DNA of 64,000 nt from the NCBI GenBank assembly GCA_947184155.2, contig CAMXCT020001420.1, positions 89,534 through 153,533 of the forward strand, written 5' to 3'. Numbering within the stretch: the stretch's first letter is position 1; each line of letters begins with the position of its first letter. Below, one piece after another: positions 36,870 through 47,969 of the stretch. Made by a program: the position numbers and the translations under genes. The notes under the pieces are model-generated. The model worked only from the letters and a program-made list of their open reading frames with translations, did not search any database and had not been told where the DNA came from. The stretch comes from Cladocopium goreaui. Lineage: Eukaryota; Sar; Dinophyceae; Suessiales; Symbiodiniaceae.

Positions 36870-39775
36870 ATTGCCATGAGACCTTGCCACGGTGGTGTTT
36901 CGGCACGGACTGTGCCAGCAGAGTTGGCACCGTCGTAGGGAATGTGGCAGAGCCAAAGGCATAGAAAAGCACACCTGTCAAAGGCCATGGTGGCGACGCA
37001 GATGCTGAGTACAGAAGAGCCCGGAAGCGCACTCTCTGGAAAACAGTGAGTGGTTCTGGATCCCATTTATGTGAGTTGGAAAGACCCTAGCGGAAGAGAC
37101 ATCGGCAATCCAGACTGTTAAAAGGATTAACAATACTGCAAAATCAAGCGCACTGAGCTACACCTCAACTTGATTGTGGGGCAACCCCCAGGGCCGTAGT
37201 CACCCGGCACCTATGCAGAGCAGAGCTTTGTCCAGAGCTTTGTCCGGACATACATTTGTGTACGCAACGAAGAACAAACCTAGGTACAAATTAGCTTCTC
37301 ATTTCGCAGGTCAGTGGCAAGACTTCAAGCTTACCTCATCCATGCAGTCAACTCTGTCAGTACAACCTCACTGCAGGTGCACGTTCCAAGGAACCAATGA
37401 AGATGGCCACAGCGCCACAAATGCCTGTCTTTTCCAGGCCCTTCCATTTTTCGAAAGGTTTATAGACGCATACCTGGACAGGTGGCTCACTCCACATCTG
37501 GACAGCATCAAGCTGTAACCTATCCATCAGTGATGTCCATATCTGATGACATTTAAATTTGTTTTGATGCATGACACTGTCAGTAATTCCAGTAATGTCC
37601 ATGACAACGTAGCTGTGTACCAGTAGCACTGGTGGATTGGAGGCTATTTGGGGTACAATTCCTGCCTGAAAGAAGAGGACAGCAATACTCGTGCCAGTGA
37701 GACACCATCCGATGCCTGACAGCACTTGCATGAAGCCCCTTGCAGTTAGTTCAAGGGGAACAGCAGGAACAACAGCGAACTGCTATGGAAAACAACAAAC
37801 ATCAGCCATGACCCCATTAGCCATGCCAGCTGCACCTCGCGGTGCTAACTCGAAGGTATCGTTGAGATAAAGAGGCATGAAGAAGGTGAAGCATGTTTGG
37901 CTCACCACGTAGCAGAAGGACATGGCGAAGACCTGTGACATACTCGGAGAAAACGTGGGAAATGTGTTTAAAGATGTGAATCAGCCATCAACATGACAGC
38001 GGCAACAACGATGGCAGCTCAATGGGGAAGCCCTCTCTTTCAGGGCATTGTCCCTCCCCAGCTCTGCTGCCTTCCTCAACAACGGCCAATCGTCCTGACT
38101 CAGGGTAGGGGCCGGTGACATGCACGTGTCCCTTAAGAAGCGAATCGAAAGCTCGCGGCAAAGTCTTCTCATCAAGTGGACCGTGCCATGGTCCAATAGT
38201 ACCATCTCGACCCTTCTTCTTCTTCCCCTTTTTCTTCTTCTTTTTCTTCTTCCAGACAAATCCCAGTCTGTACATCTGTACCGGATTTTCTGACCAACGC
38301 ACAAAAGTGCTTCATTCGTTGGACCTCGGACAAATCACTCTATCCCCCGAGGAATTTGAATGGCATCATTTTAGAGTTGAAGAAAATCCATCTGCCACAA
38401 ATTTGATCAACTTCAAGAATTGCGCAGGAGCCGCTGTCCTTTTGGGCCTCCTCTACCTCGTAGTTTGGGGTTCCTTCTTCATCAACGTGACGCTTGGACT
38501 CCTCAACAAAGAAGACGAGAACAATCACGCCGACGAAATGCGCCACCGCCGTGGCCACGAAAGGCGCAGTGATGCCAAATTTCTGGCGGCGACTGGGGAG
38601 AGGCGACTGGGGGGTCAGTTCACTCGTAGTGGTAACCCTGCTGTTCACACTAAAATAGCTCATAGATATGGATGTTCAATGATGTTCATCCTACAAAGAT
38701 CGTATTGTACAGTAGGTTTTGAGCTTACGATCCGCTTGGGAACCGTTGAGGATGGATGTCCTTAGCAACTGGCACCTGGGAGGATCACTACAATGTTGAA
38801 GATTGCTGAAGCCTCATTGTATAAACATGTCTAAATTGAATGAAATGGATGCCTTGGACACCTGACTTGCGAATAATTGATCATTCTGGTGCAAAGACAT
38901 ACGGTCCAGCAGCTGTTGCCTTAGGCCCATTTGGCGCTTCCCCGTCTTACCCGGCAGTACCCTATCCAAGACTTTCGTGACCCGGTCCGTTGTGAGTATG
39001 CCGCCAACGGTGGGTCCAATGATGAAGGCCATCGTAGCTGAAGCCTCACGATACACCATGTAGAACGGCAAACGGTCCGACGGCACTACATCTGCCAAGT
39101 AGGCCTGGGAGACGCGGTTTACCCTCCGAAATCAAAGCAACAGCGTTCAGAGTCAACCTCAAACTGACAACCTCCAGATCTCATTGGCCGGTGAGGTTCA
39201 CCAAAGCTTTGCAAATGATCAGCATGTGGACGCTTCTCCGATTACTTGCTTCTCAATTCATTGAAGGTGCAGCAGTTGCAGTCCTTGCATGTTCCAGGCC
39301 TTGAAGATGGGATTGCAACCAGCGAAAAAACCAGTCACAACGCGCACAAGTACGAAGTACTGAAAACCAAAGTACATCAACGCCAACGCCTCTCAGGGAT
39401 TCGCAAAGTTTTCATGACAGCGTTGCTTGCACCAAGAGATTCAAGCTGCACCAGTCTCTGGTCTGTTGTAGAGGCACGTTTTGGGCAGGTAGCATAGCCA
39501 CCTGACTGACTATCACCCATTCAATTATGGAAAAACCCTGGTAGCATAATATAGCATGGTACAGGAAATGGGTGAAATGGATGTTCATCCCAGAAAAAGG
39601 TCTCAAAGGTATTTACATGTATTTACCCATCTCCAGATGCACTGACTTTGTCTGGCCACACCTGCACAGCGTACAGCCCCGTAGTCACAGAGAGGGACCA
39701 CACCAATACTTTACGACGGCCCCAGGAGTCGCTTTTGTGCGGCCAAAACGTAACAGCAACGAGCATGCCCATGGA
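36870..39775 (-). CDS. Major facilitator superfamily transporter
   Basis: Minus-strand exons spell successive parts of a 12-helix MFS carrier. They are 39678-39770 (SMGMLVAVTFWPHKSDSWGR, then RKVLVWSLS: helix 2-3 with the motif A pattern D-x-x-GRRK), about 38960-39125 (AYLADVVPSDR and ASATMAFIIGPTVGGIL: helices 4-5), about 38400-38590 (VATAVAHFVGVIVLVFFVEE: helix 6 and start of the central loop), about 37815-37935 (VFAMSFCYVVSQTCFTFFMP), about 37600-37785 (GIGWCLTGTSIAVLFFQAGI) and about 36870-36990 (GVLFYAFGSATFPTTVPTLL with VPKHHRGKV: a late helix and the RGK loop). Each lies between AG acceptors and GT-like donors. Substrate cannot be told. N-terminal exons may lie at 40.0-40.2 kb (TLYTASGLGWLRLLCGLANY) and 40.7-40.85 kb. 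Confidence 0.7.
38205..38258. repeat. Polypyrimidine TTC tract
   Basis: CTTCTTCTTCC and TTTTTC runs on the plus strand, in an intron of the transporter gene. The Lys/Arg-rich minus-strand reading is low-complexity. Confidence 0.85.
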
Positions 39776-40019
39776 CCTAAGCAGCTCCATGTGATGCTTA
39801 GAACTCTCGCATGCTACTTTCGTAATGACTCTGCTGTCAAACCTGGCTGCCTGATTTCTTTCAGTCAGCTGCCAGATCCATATGACCCATCTCAAAACAT
39901 AAAGCGTTCCATCTGTCGAGCTCTGTCAACTTTCTCCCACTCTGAAAACAAACAAGGTGACTCCGAATCTCGGTTATTTCATGCGCGCAGAGGCATTGAG
40001 AACCGAAGATGCAAATAAT

Positions 40020-40850
40020 ATAATTATAACAAGTCTGTATCCCTCTCGAAGACCAATAGTCGTCTTGGATCTCGACTGTGATGGCAAACTGGAGGTGGCA
40101 CATATAATTTGCCAAGCCACATAGAAGCCGCAACCAACCCAGTCCAGAAGCCGTGTAGAGTGTATCGGCTTCGAATCCCTGGCAGTGCGGGTCCTGGCAT
40201 AGTGAAGCCTGACAGGTCATGAAAATGCAAAGCAACAGCAGCATAAATTTATTTATTACAAAGCAGTAGACTTGATCAACAGGCTGTATTCACGACTTCC
40301 GCGCAAAAACACCATGGCCGGCATGATTTCTCATCCTCTTGACTTTGCATTGATTGGAACCAGAAGCCAAAAAAAGAGAGCTGGCCGCTGTGGGAGTGAA
40401 AAAATCACAAAAAAAATGCACTCCCGCAGCCGCCAGCTCTCAAAAAAAGCTCACGTGTCGACATGGAGTATTTCCCTGATCTTTTTTCTCCGCTTCACAG
40501 TCTTCAAAAACCGTTTGTTGCGATGCAAGTATTCGCTTGATTTATGCTACCAAAGGCATCAGCAATAACAAGTCGAGAATGACTGAAATCTTTTGGATTT
40601 CCATTTCTGCCATCAACAAACTCAATTTGTGGATTTGAAACAGAACTGCGAGGACGCGTAAGCTTGAAATCCCTGTACACTGACACAACTAGCGGTGTAA
40701 AGCCCTGTCAGTGATGTGCCTAGGAGACTCAAGCAGGATGCAAACAGCAGCCATTTAACACTCTTTTCGCTCACCTGGTCCAGAACATCCACGAAAATCA
40801 CAAACAAGCGGTGGGGATCCACAGCATGAATCTATTGCCATTGAAACAAC
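40020..40850 (-). CDS. Candidate exons, membrane protein
   Basis: Minus-strand segments 40700-40830 (DPHRLFVIFVDVLDQVSEKS then SVKWLLFASCLSLLGTSLTG) and 40080-40220 (EADTLYTASGLGWLRLLCGL) are hydrophobic and protein-like. They lie immediately upstream of the MFS exons on the same strand and could be its N-terminal part, including the first helix. A third segment near 40570-40650 (PKDFSHSRLVIADAFGSI) is less certain. Confidence 0.4.
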
Positions 40851-40999
40851 GGACTTTCAAGCAAGGAGTATCATAATCTTTCATAAGCCTGAGAAGCAAT
40901 ACTTATATAATGTAAATGCGTGGGGCGGGTGCTTTTTCTCGATGTCTGCTGATCATATGAAGTTTCCAATGTTCCAATGTTTTCGCTTTCACCTAGCTG

Positions 41000-42500
41000 C
41001 TACCACCACGAAGTCCCACCTGCATGGGCGTTAACGGCGAAGCAGCAGGGGCCGCAGGAGAGCTCGCAGTTGAGTGCAGCTGCTGATGCCGCTCCCGACT
41101 GAGTTGAAACAATTTCCTGTGGCCATAGTGTTGACAGTGTTGACAGGGTCAAGTCTGCACCAATTTTGCTTTGTGGAACTTTCAGCACACCTACAGAGGA
41201 GGTCACTTGCTCAGTCAAGAATATTCAGCCTCTTTACAAATTACAGCAACACTTTATTTGAGAATCTTCCGTGTCTGCCCCATACTGGATTTCGTGTAGA
41301 ACATTCAAGTCCTACGACCGAGAACTGTCCTCTTGGATCTATTGGCGCAGAACCTCCCACTCACCAGAACTGCGAAACTGCAGCTCGCAGTCCTCCAGGC
41401 AGCTCGAGTGTCCAAGGCTTCATCTAGTTTATGGCAAAACGGTGGACCCTGGCTTCACAACAAAATATCTGGCATGAGTATTCATCCCAAAAATATGGTA
41501 TCATAGGTTTTGACCATCTCCAGGTGATTGAGGTCAAAGTTTGACTTGCACAAACTTTGTTCCTGGTTTCATCTTTTCATGTCTCTTGCTCTTCCATCTC
41601 TGTTTCCATGTCTGGATCCAGATCCATCCTCTGATAACCATCCCCAATATGGCCATGGTAGGTTTGTCGGGGGGTTTACCACAGGCACATGAAGATCATG
41701 AAGTCCCCGGGTCCAAAGGTGTCGCTGCCAGTGCTTGGATCTGGCAACAGCTTTCTGCGACATCTCCGACCAGCCACGCGGCCGCTCGGCGCCATGCTGC
41801 GCCGTAGCAACGAGCCGCGTGCGCGGCTCCAACGGCTCCGGCGACATCAAAGGTGGCCGCCATGTGCCCGCGCCGGCACTGAACAGAGCCATGGATTCTG
41901 CAACACGACATGGACATGATGGACATGACATGAAGATGACCTGGAGACATGATGAATATTAATGAATATGACTGGATATGACCTGACTTGACCGAACATT
42001 TCCCAAAAGCTGTATCTAGGATACTCGGCCCATGTACCATCCCATCTGCTCATTTGCCTCGCTAGGAGAGTTGGACGCTGCCGATTCTGCACCTGTAGCC
42101 CCAAGAGGGTACGATTCTCCCAAAATGACTTTCCCCAGAAAAGTAGGCATGGCTCCCAATTCCCCAGCGAGCAAGACGGATCGAACAAACCTTACCACGA
42201 ATCACAATCATTACTCTTCAACAGTGTGCATAACTACAGGTGTGCAAATGGTATTTCGGTCTGTCAGGAGGTGCCACAAAGTGCTGCACGTCTTCCCAAT
42301 CTGTCAGCATTTAAAATCTCTCTGGCTTTGTTCCCAAGGAACCACGAAATTTCACCACATAGAGATGGGCTTGGACCGTAGATTTGACGTTTCTGCATGT
42401 GGCATCTCTCATACCCTTCGCAGCCTGGCCTCGCGACATTGCTTTCACCTAGATCACCAGCAATGCACAAGGATGGTGGCCCATTTCAATTGCACTGCTT
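41000..42500 (-). CDS. Candidate exons, unknown
   Basis: Minus-strand segments at 41000-41200 (LKVPQSKIGADLTLSTLSTL ending at a stop), 41735-41890 (GC-rich, open in more than one frame) and 42040-42190 (GELGAMPTFLGKVILGESYP) look coding but are short and unassigned. They may belong to the gene whose membrane exon lies at 43.2-43.4 kb. Confidence 0.3.
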
Positions 42501-42789
42501 CAACTGATGCGACCACATAACGAAGGGGGTGGCTGGTGCGGGAAAGCACAAACATTTAGGAATCCCGCAATGCAGAATCATGCAAATAGATCCATGGACA
42601 GTTGTCTAGGGCTGCAACATCGCAACATCATCGTCCACATATCACTGATCCACCATACGGAGCAACTTTGATATCACAAACACAAACCACACAAAGATGT
42701 ATTCTCCATGTTACAACAGTTTCCTGTTTCTCTCAGACCCATGGCTGCAGGGAAAACATCTCATGTCCCCAGTGGAAAAAAAGCTGTTT

Positions 42790-43416
42790 AAGTAGTGAAA
42801 CCGCCCCATGAGACCTCCTTGCGCGGAGCTTTTGATCTGCCTGGTGGACAAAGTCACGCGCCACGAAAGTAGGGACAAAGTGCCGATCCGTACTGAAGCA
42901 ACAGGTGAAGCTATCAGCTTCCTGTAATTCAGATTTACACCCAAAAAGGTGTTCAGGTGTTCCTGTTTTCATTCCCCGGATTTCTTGTCCCTGGCATACC
43001 GCCAATTTCATGGTTGCTGATGAAGTCCAGGGATGTCCAGAGCCCGCCTTTCGGGGCGGCAGACTCTGTCTGTCGCCTGTAGAAGACAGAAACCACTCGA
43101 TACTCTCTTGTCTGGTATAAGCCAAACACGACAAGTGCCTCCAATCTGTCAGGAACAGACTTGAATGATCATTGCAAATTACTTTCCAAAAGAAATACTT
43201 GGAGAAACCAGCCACGAATTGGAGAGAGGCATCCATTCCTGGTAATTCAACGAGGTCGGTCTTTTTGATGACTGATTTCGTTGCTATCCAGGTAGTACCA
43301 AGGAGCACAGCGCTGACCAGCAAATACCCAAGCCCAAATCCTGGCCTTTTTGCCGGGGCTGATGAGGCCCCCTTAGAGCGTTCGGTGCCTCGGCGGAAGC
43401 CACAATTTGGGACCAA
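42790..43416 (-). CDS. Membrane protein exons, unknown
   Basis: The minus strand at about 43180-43416 reads a basic stretch (FRRGTERSKGASSAPAKRP), one strong transmembrane segment (LGYLLVSAVLLGTTWIATKS) and DASLQFVAGFSKYFFWK, ending at a plausible donor. A further segment at 42790-42900 reads FVPTFVARDFVHQADQKLRA. One unbroken frame spans both, but the middle part looks intronic. No family recognised. Confidence 0.45.
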
Positions 43417-43579
43417 GGTAAGATTTTTTTTGTTTGGTTCTTTGGATGTTAAATTGATGTTAAAGCAGCTGAATTTTGATGAATTCTGAACTTATCTGCC
43501 AGGTCTACAAAGTCCTTTCTCGGAATGACTTAGGAAACTCAGCGGGAGCAAACATGGCGGCCAACATCCATTTTCTGCA

Positions 43580-43891
43580 GTGACTTTCCTGAGGACTGCC
43601 AAAGCTTCCTGGTGCCAACAGCACATCATCAAAATATCGCCTCTGCGCAAGAGGGCGCAGTGGGAGCTGCTTGGCACTTGCGCTGACCTTTCTGAAGTTT
43701 TGGCCAACAAAGATTTGAAATATGTGTGTCTGCGTCCTTTCCTTTCGGCTGGGTTGAATTTCTCCTGGAACAAAGCCATAGTTGCGGACAGCCGGACATT
43801 CCTTATAAACGCAAGAGCCAATCCTTTGTGTAGTTTGTCTCTGCTTGACGCCATCAACACAATCCTATCAAACCCAGAGCACAACCCCTAG
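43580..43891 (+). CDS. Ambiguous ORF
   Basis: About 100 codons are open on the plus strand (KRAQWELLGTCADLSEVLAN, stop at 43889-43891). The overlapping minus-strand frame is also open and similarly protein-like. All neighbouring genes are on the minus strand, so the strand is unresolved. Confidence 0.25.
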   Translation: MTFLRTAKASWCQQHIIKISPLRKRAQWELLGTCADLSEVLANKDLKYVCLRPFLSAGLNFSWNKAIVADSRTFLINARANPLCSLSLLDAINTILSNPEHNP

Positions 43892-43899
43892 CCATGCTC

Positions 43900-45150
43900 C
43901 ATCTCAGAGGCTGCTCAGTAGAAGTAACGGTGCATGCTCTGAAACTTGAACTTGTGCTTCTGACCTTAGTCATCTTAGTCCATTTGGCATCCGAATGGGC
44001 GAGCAGCAAATCGAGCGATCTTTGCTTGAGTCTAAGCCCAAGTGACGGAGGATTGCCAGGCCATGTCCAATGGTCTGCTCAATCTTGGGCTTGAAGTCTG
44101 GGTGCTTCTCCAAGATCCTAATTCAGCAACTGAGCTTATTGAATAGCTGATTTGCATCTGATGCATCTAATTTTTGCAAGCGTCACCGGCGTCACCTTGT
44201 ACTACCCTTTCAGCATGACACCTTGCAGGTTCCTTTACATAGATAGTTAGGTCATTAACGGCAGGATGTTTCACAATATCCAAAGGAACGACCCTGATGA
44301 GGTACTCCGACCTCGGCCCGTGCCAGCACTTGTGCACTAGGCAAGCGCTGCTGACAGGGCCACATAAGAATATAAGAATTGTAATCAGAGCCACAGCCTC
44401 AACCACAACAAGAACTATCAAGAACTACTAGGACAACTACAACCAATGACAAAGACAACTGATACACGAGCGACGACGATGACGACTACAACAATGCCGG
44501 CGACCACTACGAAACTAGAACTACGACGACCACGACGAGGACAGAAGGACTTTCCAACTACAACTTGTCAACAAGTCCCCCGCTAATTATGAGAGCAATT
44601 GAGAAATGCATTCTTCAGCAATCTGGCCTGTGAATTAGGAAGATATGGATCTTGGGGCACTTCACACAATCACCGGACCAGATCCCAGTATTGCCCACCA
44701 AGAATCTTATCATAGCTCTCAGCAGCAGACTTTGCCTGGGGGGAAAAACATGGGAACAAAAGCTGGATATGACAGCTGACCCTAAAGATCGATGAGTTTT
44801 CTCAACCAGATAGAGCTAAAAGCCATACTTTCATCAACAGGCAATCTTTGTAGATCAACCCGCATATTGCAGGTGTCTTTTCCTTTCCAGTGAACGGCAA
44901 CCTTGCAATTGAGCTCCAGGCATGTTCATCCATGTTCTCTACCTTCTCCTGGGGGGAAGATATCCAATCCCTGATTTCACTGATGATGGTTGGTCTCCTT
45001 TTCATTCGAAATGGATTGGAATCTCTATACGTCCCTTGGTCCCTTGGAGAAAACCACAGGGATTGAGCAATCCATGATATCTTGAGAAGTCAATAACTCG
45101 CAAACATCAGCAAACCAAAGGGCTCAAGTCAACTCGAGATGCAAAAGTGT
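43900..45150. other. Low-density region with ACN-rich tract
   Basis: Contains a CAA/ACT/ACG-rich low-complexity stretch at about 44395-44560. Possible minus-strand exons: 44200-44350 (YLIRVVPLDIVKHPAVNDLT) and 44830-45000 (ISEIRDWISSPQEKVENMDE). Neither is assignable. Confidence 0.3.
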
Positions 45151-45330
45151 TTAAAGTGTTTGCCAGGATGTAACTTGTGGAGATGACACTGGCGCCACGG
45201 CGTCCTCAGCAGCAAAGCCAGTGCCCATGAAACCACTGGCGCGGGTTGCAAGCTCTGCCAGCTCGTTCAGGTGGTCGCGCACATCCTGCGATTCAACGTG
45301 AACACCCATGCATTCAAAACACAATTGTAG
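45151..45330 (-). CDS. Candidate exon
   Basis: A minus-strand segment reads MGVHVESQDVRDHLNELAEL followed by ATRASGFMGTGFAAED. It is compact and protein-like, just 3' of a TATATA repeat (45350-45385) that would be intronic or intergenic. No family recognised. Confidence 0.4.
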   Translation of the reverse strand, partial: LQLCFECMGVHVESQDVRDHLNELAELATRASGFMGTGFAAEDAVAPVSSPQVTSWQTL

Positions 45331-45352
45331 AGACAGTGTAAGGCCTAGTATC

Positions 45353-45385
<33 letters not shown>

Positions 45386-45399
45386 ATTAGCTGTATATT

Positions 45400-47460
45400 G
45401 TACGATAATTGATGTTTGCTTTAAGGTGACACCTACATTGGGTCTGTCTTCGAACTCTGGTCTTGACAGCAACTCGCTCGGTTGCAGCGCCTTGGAAGAC
45501 TGGGCAAAGAGAGTCTCAGTTTCTCTGGGTTAACACCCCGTATCTTCCCCGGTCAAGGGGTTCGAGACGACAACAGGGCACACCTCGCATTGGTAGAAGA
45601 CATCCATCCTCAACGCGAGTTGTGAAAGGCTGGCAGCGCTTACTGAGGATTACTGAGGAGTATTAAGTGCTTCAAGAAAAGTCAAGTCCAGTTGACTTCA
45701 GCAAAAAAACCAGGAATAATACTGCATAAGACAACTTGATGCAGCTCAGCTTCATTTCCTGAACCTGTTTGAACTTGTCGCCTTGTCGCATGGCCGGCTT
45801 TCATTCATGCAAGAAATCAGCAAACATGACTGTCTCAGCACATTTGTTTGATTCAAAATTAATCTGACGGCTACAGCTTGTCGTTGGAACATGTACCTCC
45901 TTTCTAGCACATAGCATTTGCCAACCTACTTCCGGTTCATGCAGGTATGGCTGAACCACGGTGGTCAGTTTCCTTAGATGACCGCACCGTTGCTGTCAAA
46001 CTTGAGCATGACCGTATTAGATCTATACCAAAAGCATACAGATCATTAGCAAAACGTGGGAATTCTACTTTTTGTTTACACATTATTTGAAAAGAAACCC
46101 TTGCAAAATGACAGGCTCAAGAAGGTAACGGAATTAAAATGGAAGGCCAAACATTGCAATGCTTTAAGCCGCTTCAAAATGAGCAAGTGTTCGCGTAGCC
46201 CCCAGAAGGACGACCGTCTGCAACGCTACAGAAGTCCATTACGGCGATGTCTTGAAGCAAACTTGACATGTCAACAAGGTTGTCGTCACCATTTGCTGCC
46301 ATGGTGCTCAAACTCTGCCTCGTGCACCGTTGAAGGTGCACATAGTTGTCAAAAACAAGAAGACAACAAACAGAAAATCACAAGGGTTTCAAGAAAATAT
46401 CCTGGAAATTGACTCGACCATACCACTTCATACTTTCGATCCTTGGAATTCTTCTGGCTACACAAAAATCCATAGCAAAAGGATGGAAAAGGGACCGTTT
46501 CCTTCCAAGGGGATTTTCCCATAGCATATAGTCAACTGAAACAAGACATATATATATATATTAAATTATATATATATATGCAGTATGTAGATACATATAG
46601 ATAGGGACTGGCAGAGAAGATCAAAAGCTTCTCTCTCTATCGATACGTTGCACCCAAATACAAAGTGTTGCGCTCTGCCCAGCTTTCCACACCTCCCAGA
46701 ATGGAACACTGTAGACCAAGTTGAGGTAGTCGGCCCAGTTGGTACTCATCACCTCAAACACTCTTTGTTTTTTTGCAAGACCATTAGCACATGGACAGCA
46801 TCACCTGCTGAGGCGTGGACAGTCGCATGGTACCTCACGACTAAAACTGGGTGAAGACTTGGGTCACAAACAAAACAGTGAGTCACGGAGAAGTTCTTGC
46901 AGTGCTCTGAGGAAGCGGAATCGCAACCAACACGAAAACTGCAATGAAAGCTGAGATCCAATAACAAAACAGTCCAACATGAGAATCGCAATACTCCCGA
47001 AATGCAGCAAGTTCATGAGCTCAGGCAAGCAACTCGTCCAGGAGAGAAACAACATCATCCCGGGTGTACTTTTGAACCTGGCAACAGTCCGTCTATTTCA
47101 AAAACAAGACATTCTGCCAGCCTAAAGTGGTTTGGTCCCAGGCTCAAGCCTCCACTCTGAAGCTGAGATGAGTTCTTGGTATGTTACTCATGATATTGAT
47201 CCAGACAATGATCCAACGGCCACGGACGGAGATGATCCGTCTCAATCGCATGTGTGGAAGGCGCCAAGTGTAGGTCCCTTTTTCAAACTGTAGGCACTAT
47301 AGACAAAAAATTGGCACAAGCAATCCCTGGTACTTTGCCTGAATACTTGGCCTAGAAAACAGCACCGATTCTTTATGTTCCCACTCTACTAGTTTGAGCT
47401 TCTGCACCAGCGTAGTGTGGTGAATAGTATGGAATTGGAAAAAATCAAGCAGTCAACCTA
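45400..47460. other. No recognised gene
   Basis: Contains a TATATA microsatellite at about 46545-46580. Short open frames occur on both strands, none with clear motifs. Confidence 0.4.
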
Positions 47461-47466
47461 CTTAAA

Positions 47467-47790
47467 CTACTTTACTTTTTGCAAGACAAACCAAACAAAC
47501 ATGCACCAAGAGGCAGTGATGTAGGAGCGCACAGAGTCCTGAGGATACACAAAACATGGAGAATCACACATCCAACTCCAGCTGTCTTTCAAGATAATTG
47601 CAGAACAACTGCAAATAGGAAAATTCAAAAGAGCTATCTGAAGATGTCTGAAGATGTGACACAAACGCCCGTACAATGACTGTGACGTGCCCCCGACCTG
47701 GAACGGGGAGCGTGGGCAAGCCAAAGGCAGTCGTGCAGCTGGCAAGGCGGACTGAACGCGGGCGAACCTTCGGAGCACATGCTTCGCTTC
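47467..47790 (-). CDS. Candidate exons
   Basis: The minus strand at about 47690-47780 reads HMLRRFARVQSALPAARLPL and 47480-47580 reads DSVRSYITASWCMFVWFVLQ, possibly a membrane segment. Weak support; other frames are also open. Confidence 0.25.
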   Translation of the reverse strand, partial: EAKHVLRRFARVQSALPAARLPLACPRSPFQVGGTSQSLYGRLCHIFRHLQIALLNFPICSCSAIILKDSWSWMCDSPCFVYPQDSVRSYITASWCMFVWFVLQKVK

Positions 47791-47969
47791 AGGTCTACGT
47801 CCAGGCCTACCATGTCTTGACCATGTTCTTGACCATGTCTTGTGGATGGTTGTGAGAGCTCAACTATGAACATGAGTTGGAATTGCAATGCAAGTCCCTC
47901 TATTCCAATTTGGACCAGCCTGGTGGCCTTGCCAGCGCAAGACCTGATCAAATGCCAAATGTCCACTCT

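Noticed and set aside
38115-38765. 216-codon plus-strand ORF over the transporter gene
   Set aside because: Contains a Phe-rich run from the TTC tract and overlaps well-supported minus-strand MFS exons.
44395-44560. Thr-rich or Val-rich ORF
   Set aside because: Simple ACN-type repeat; open in several frames because of composition only.
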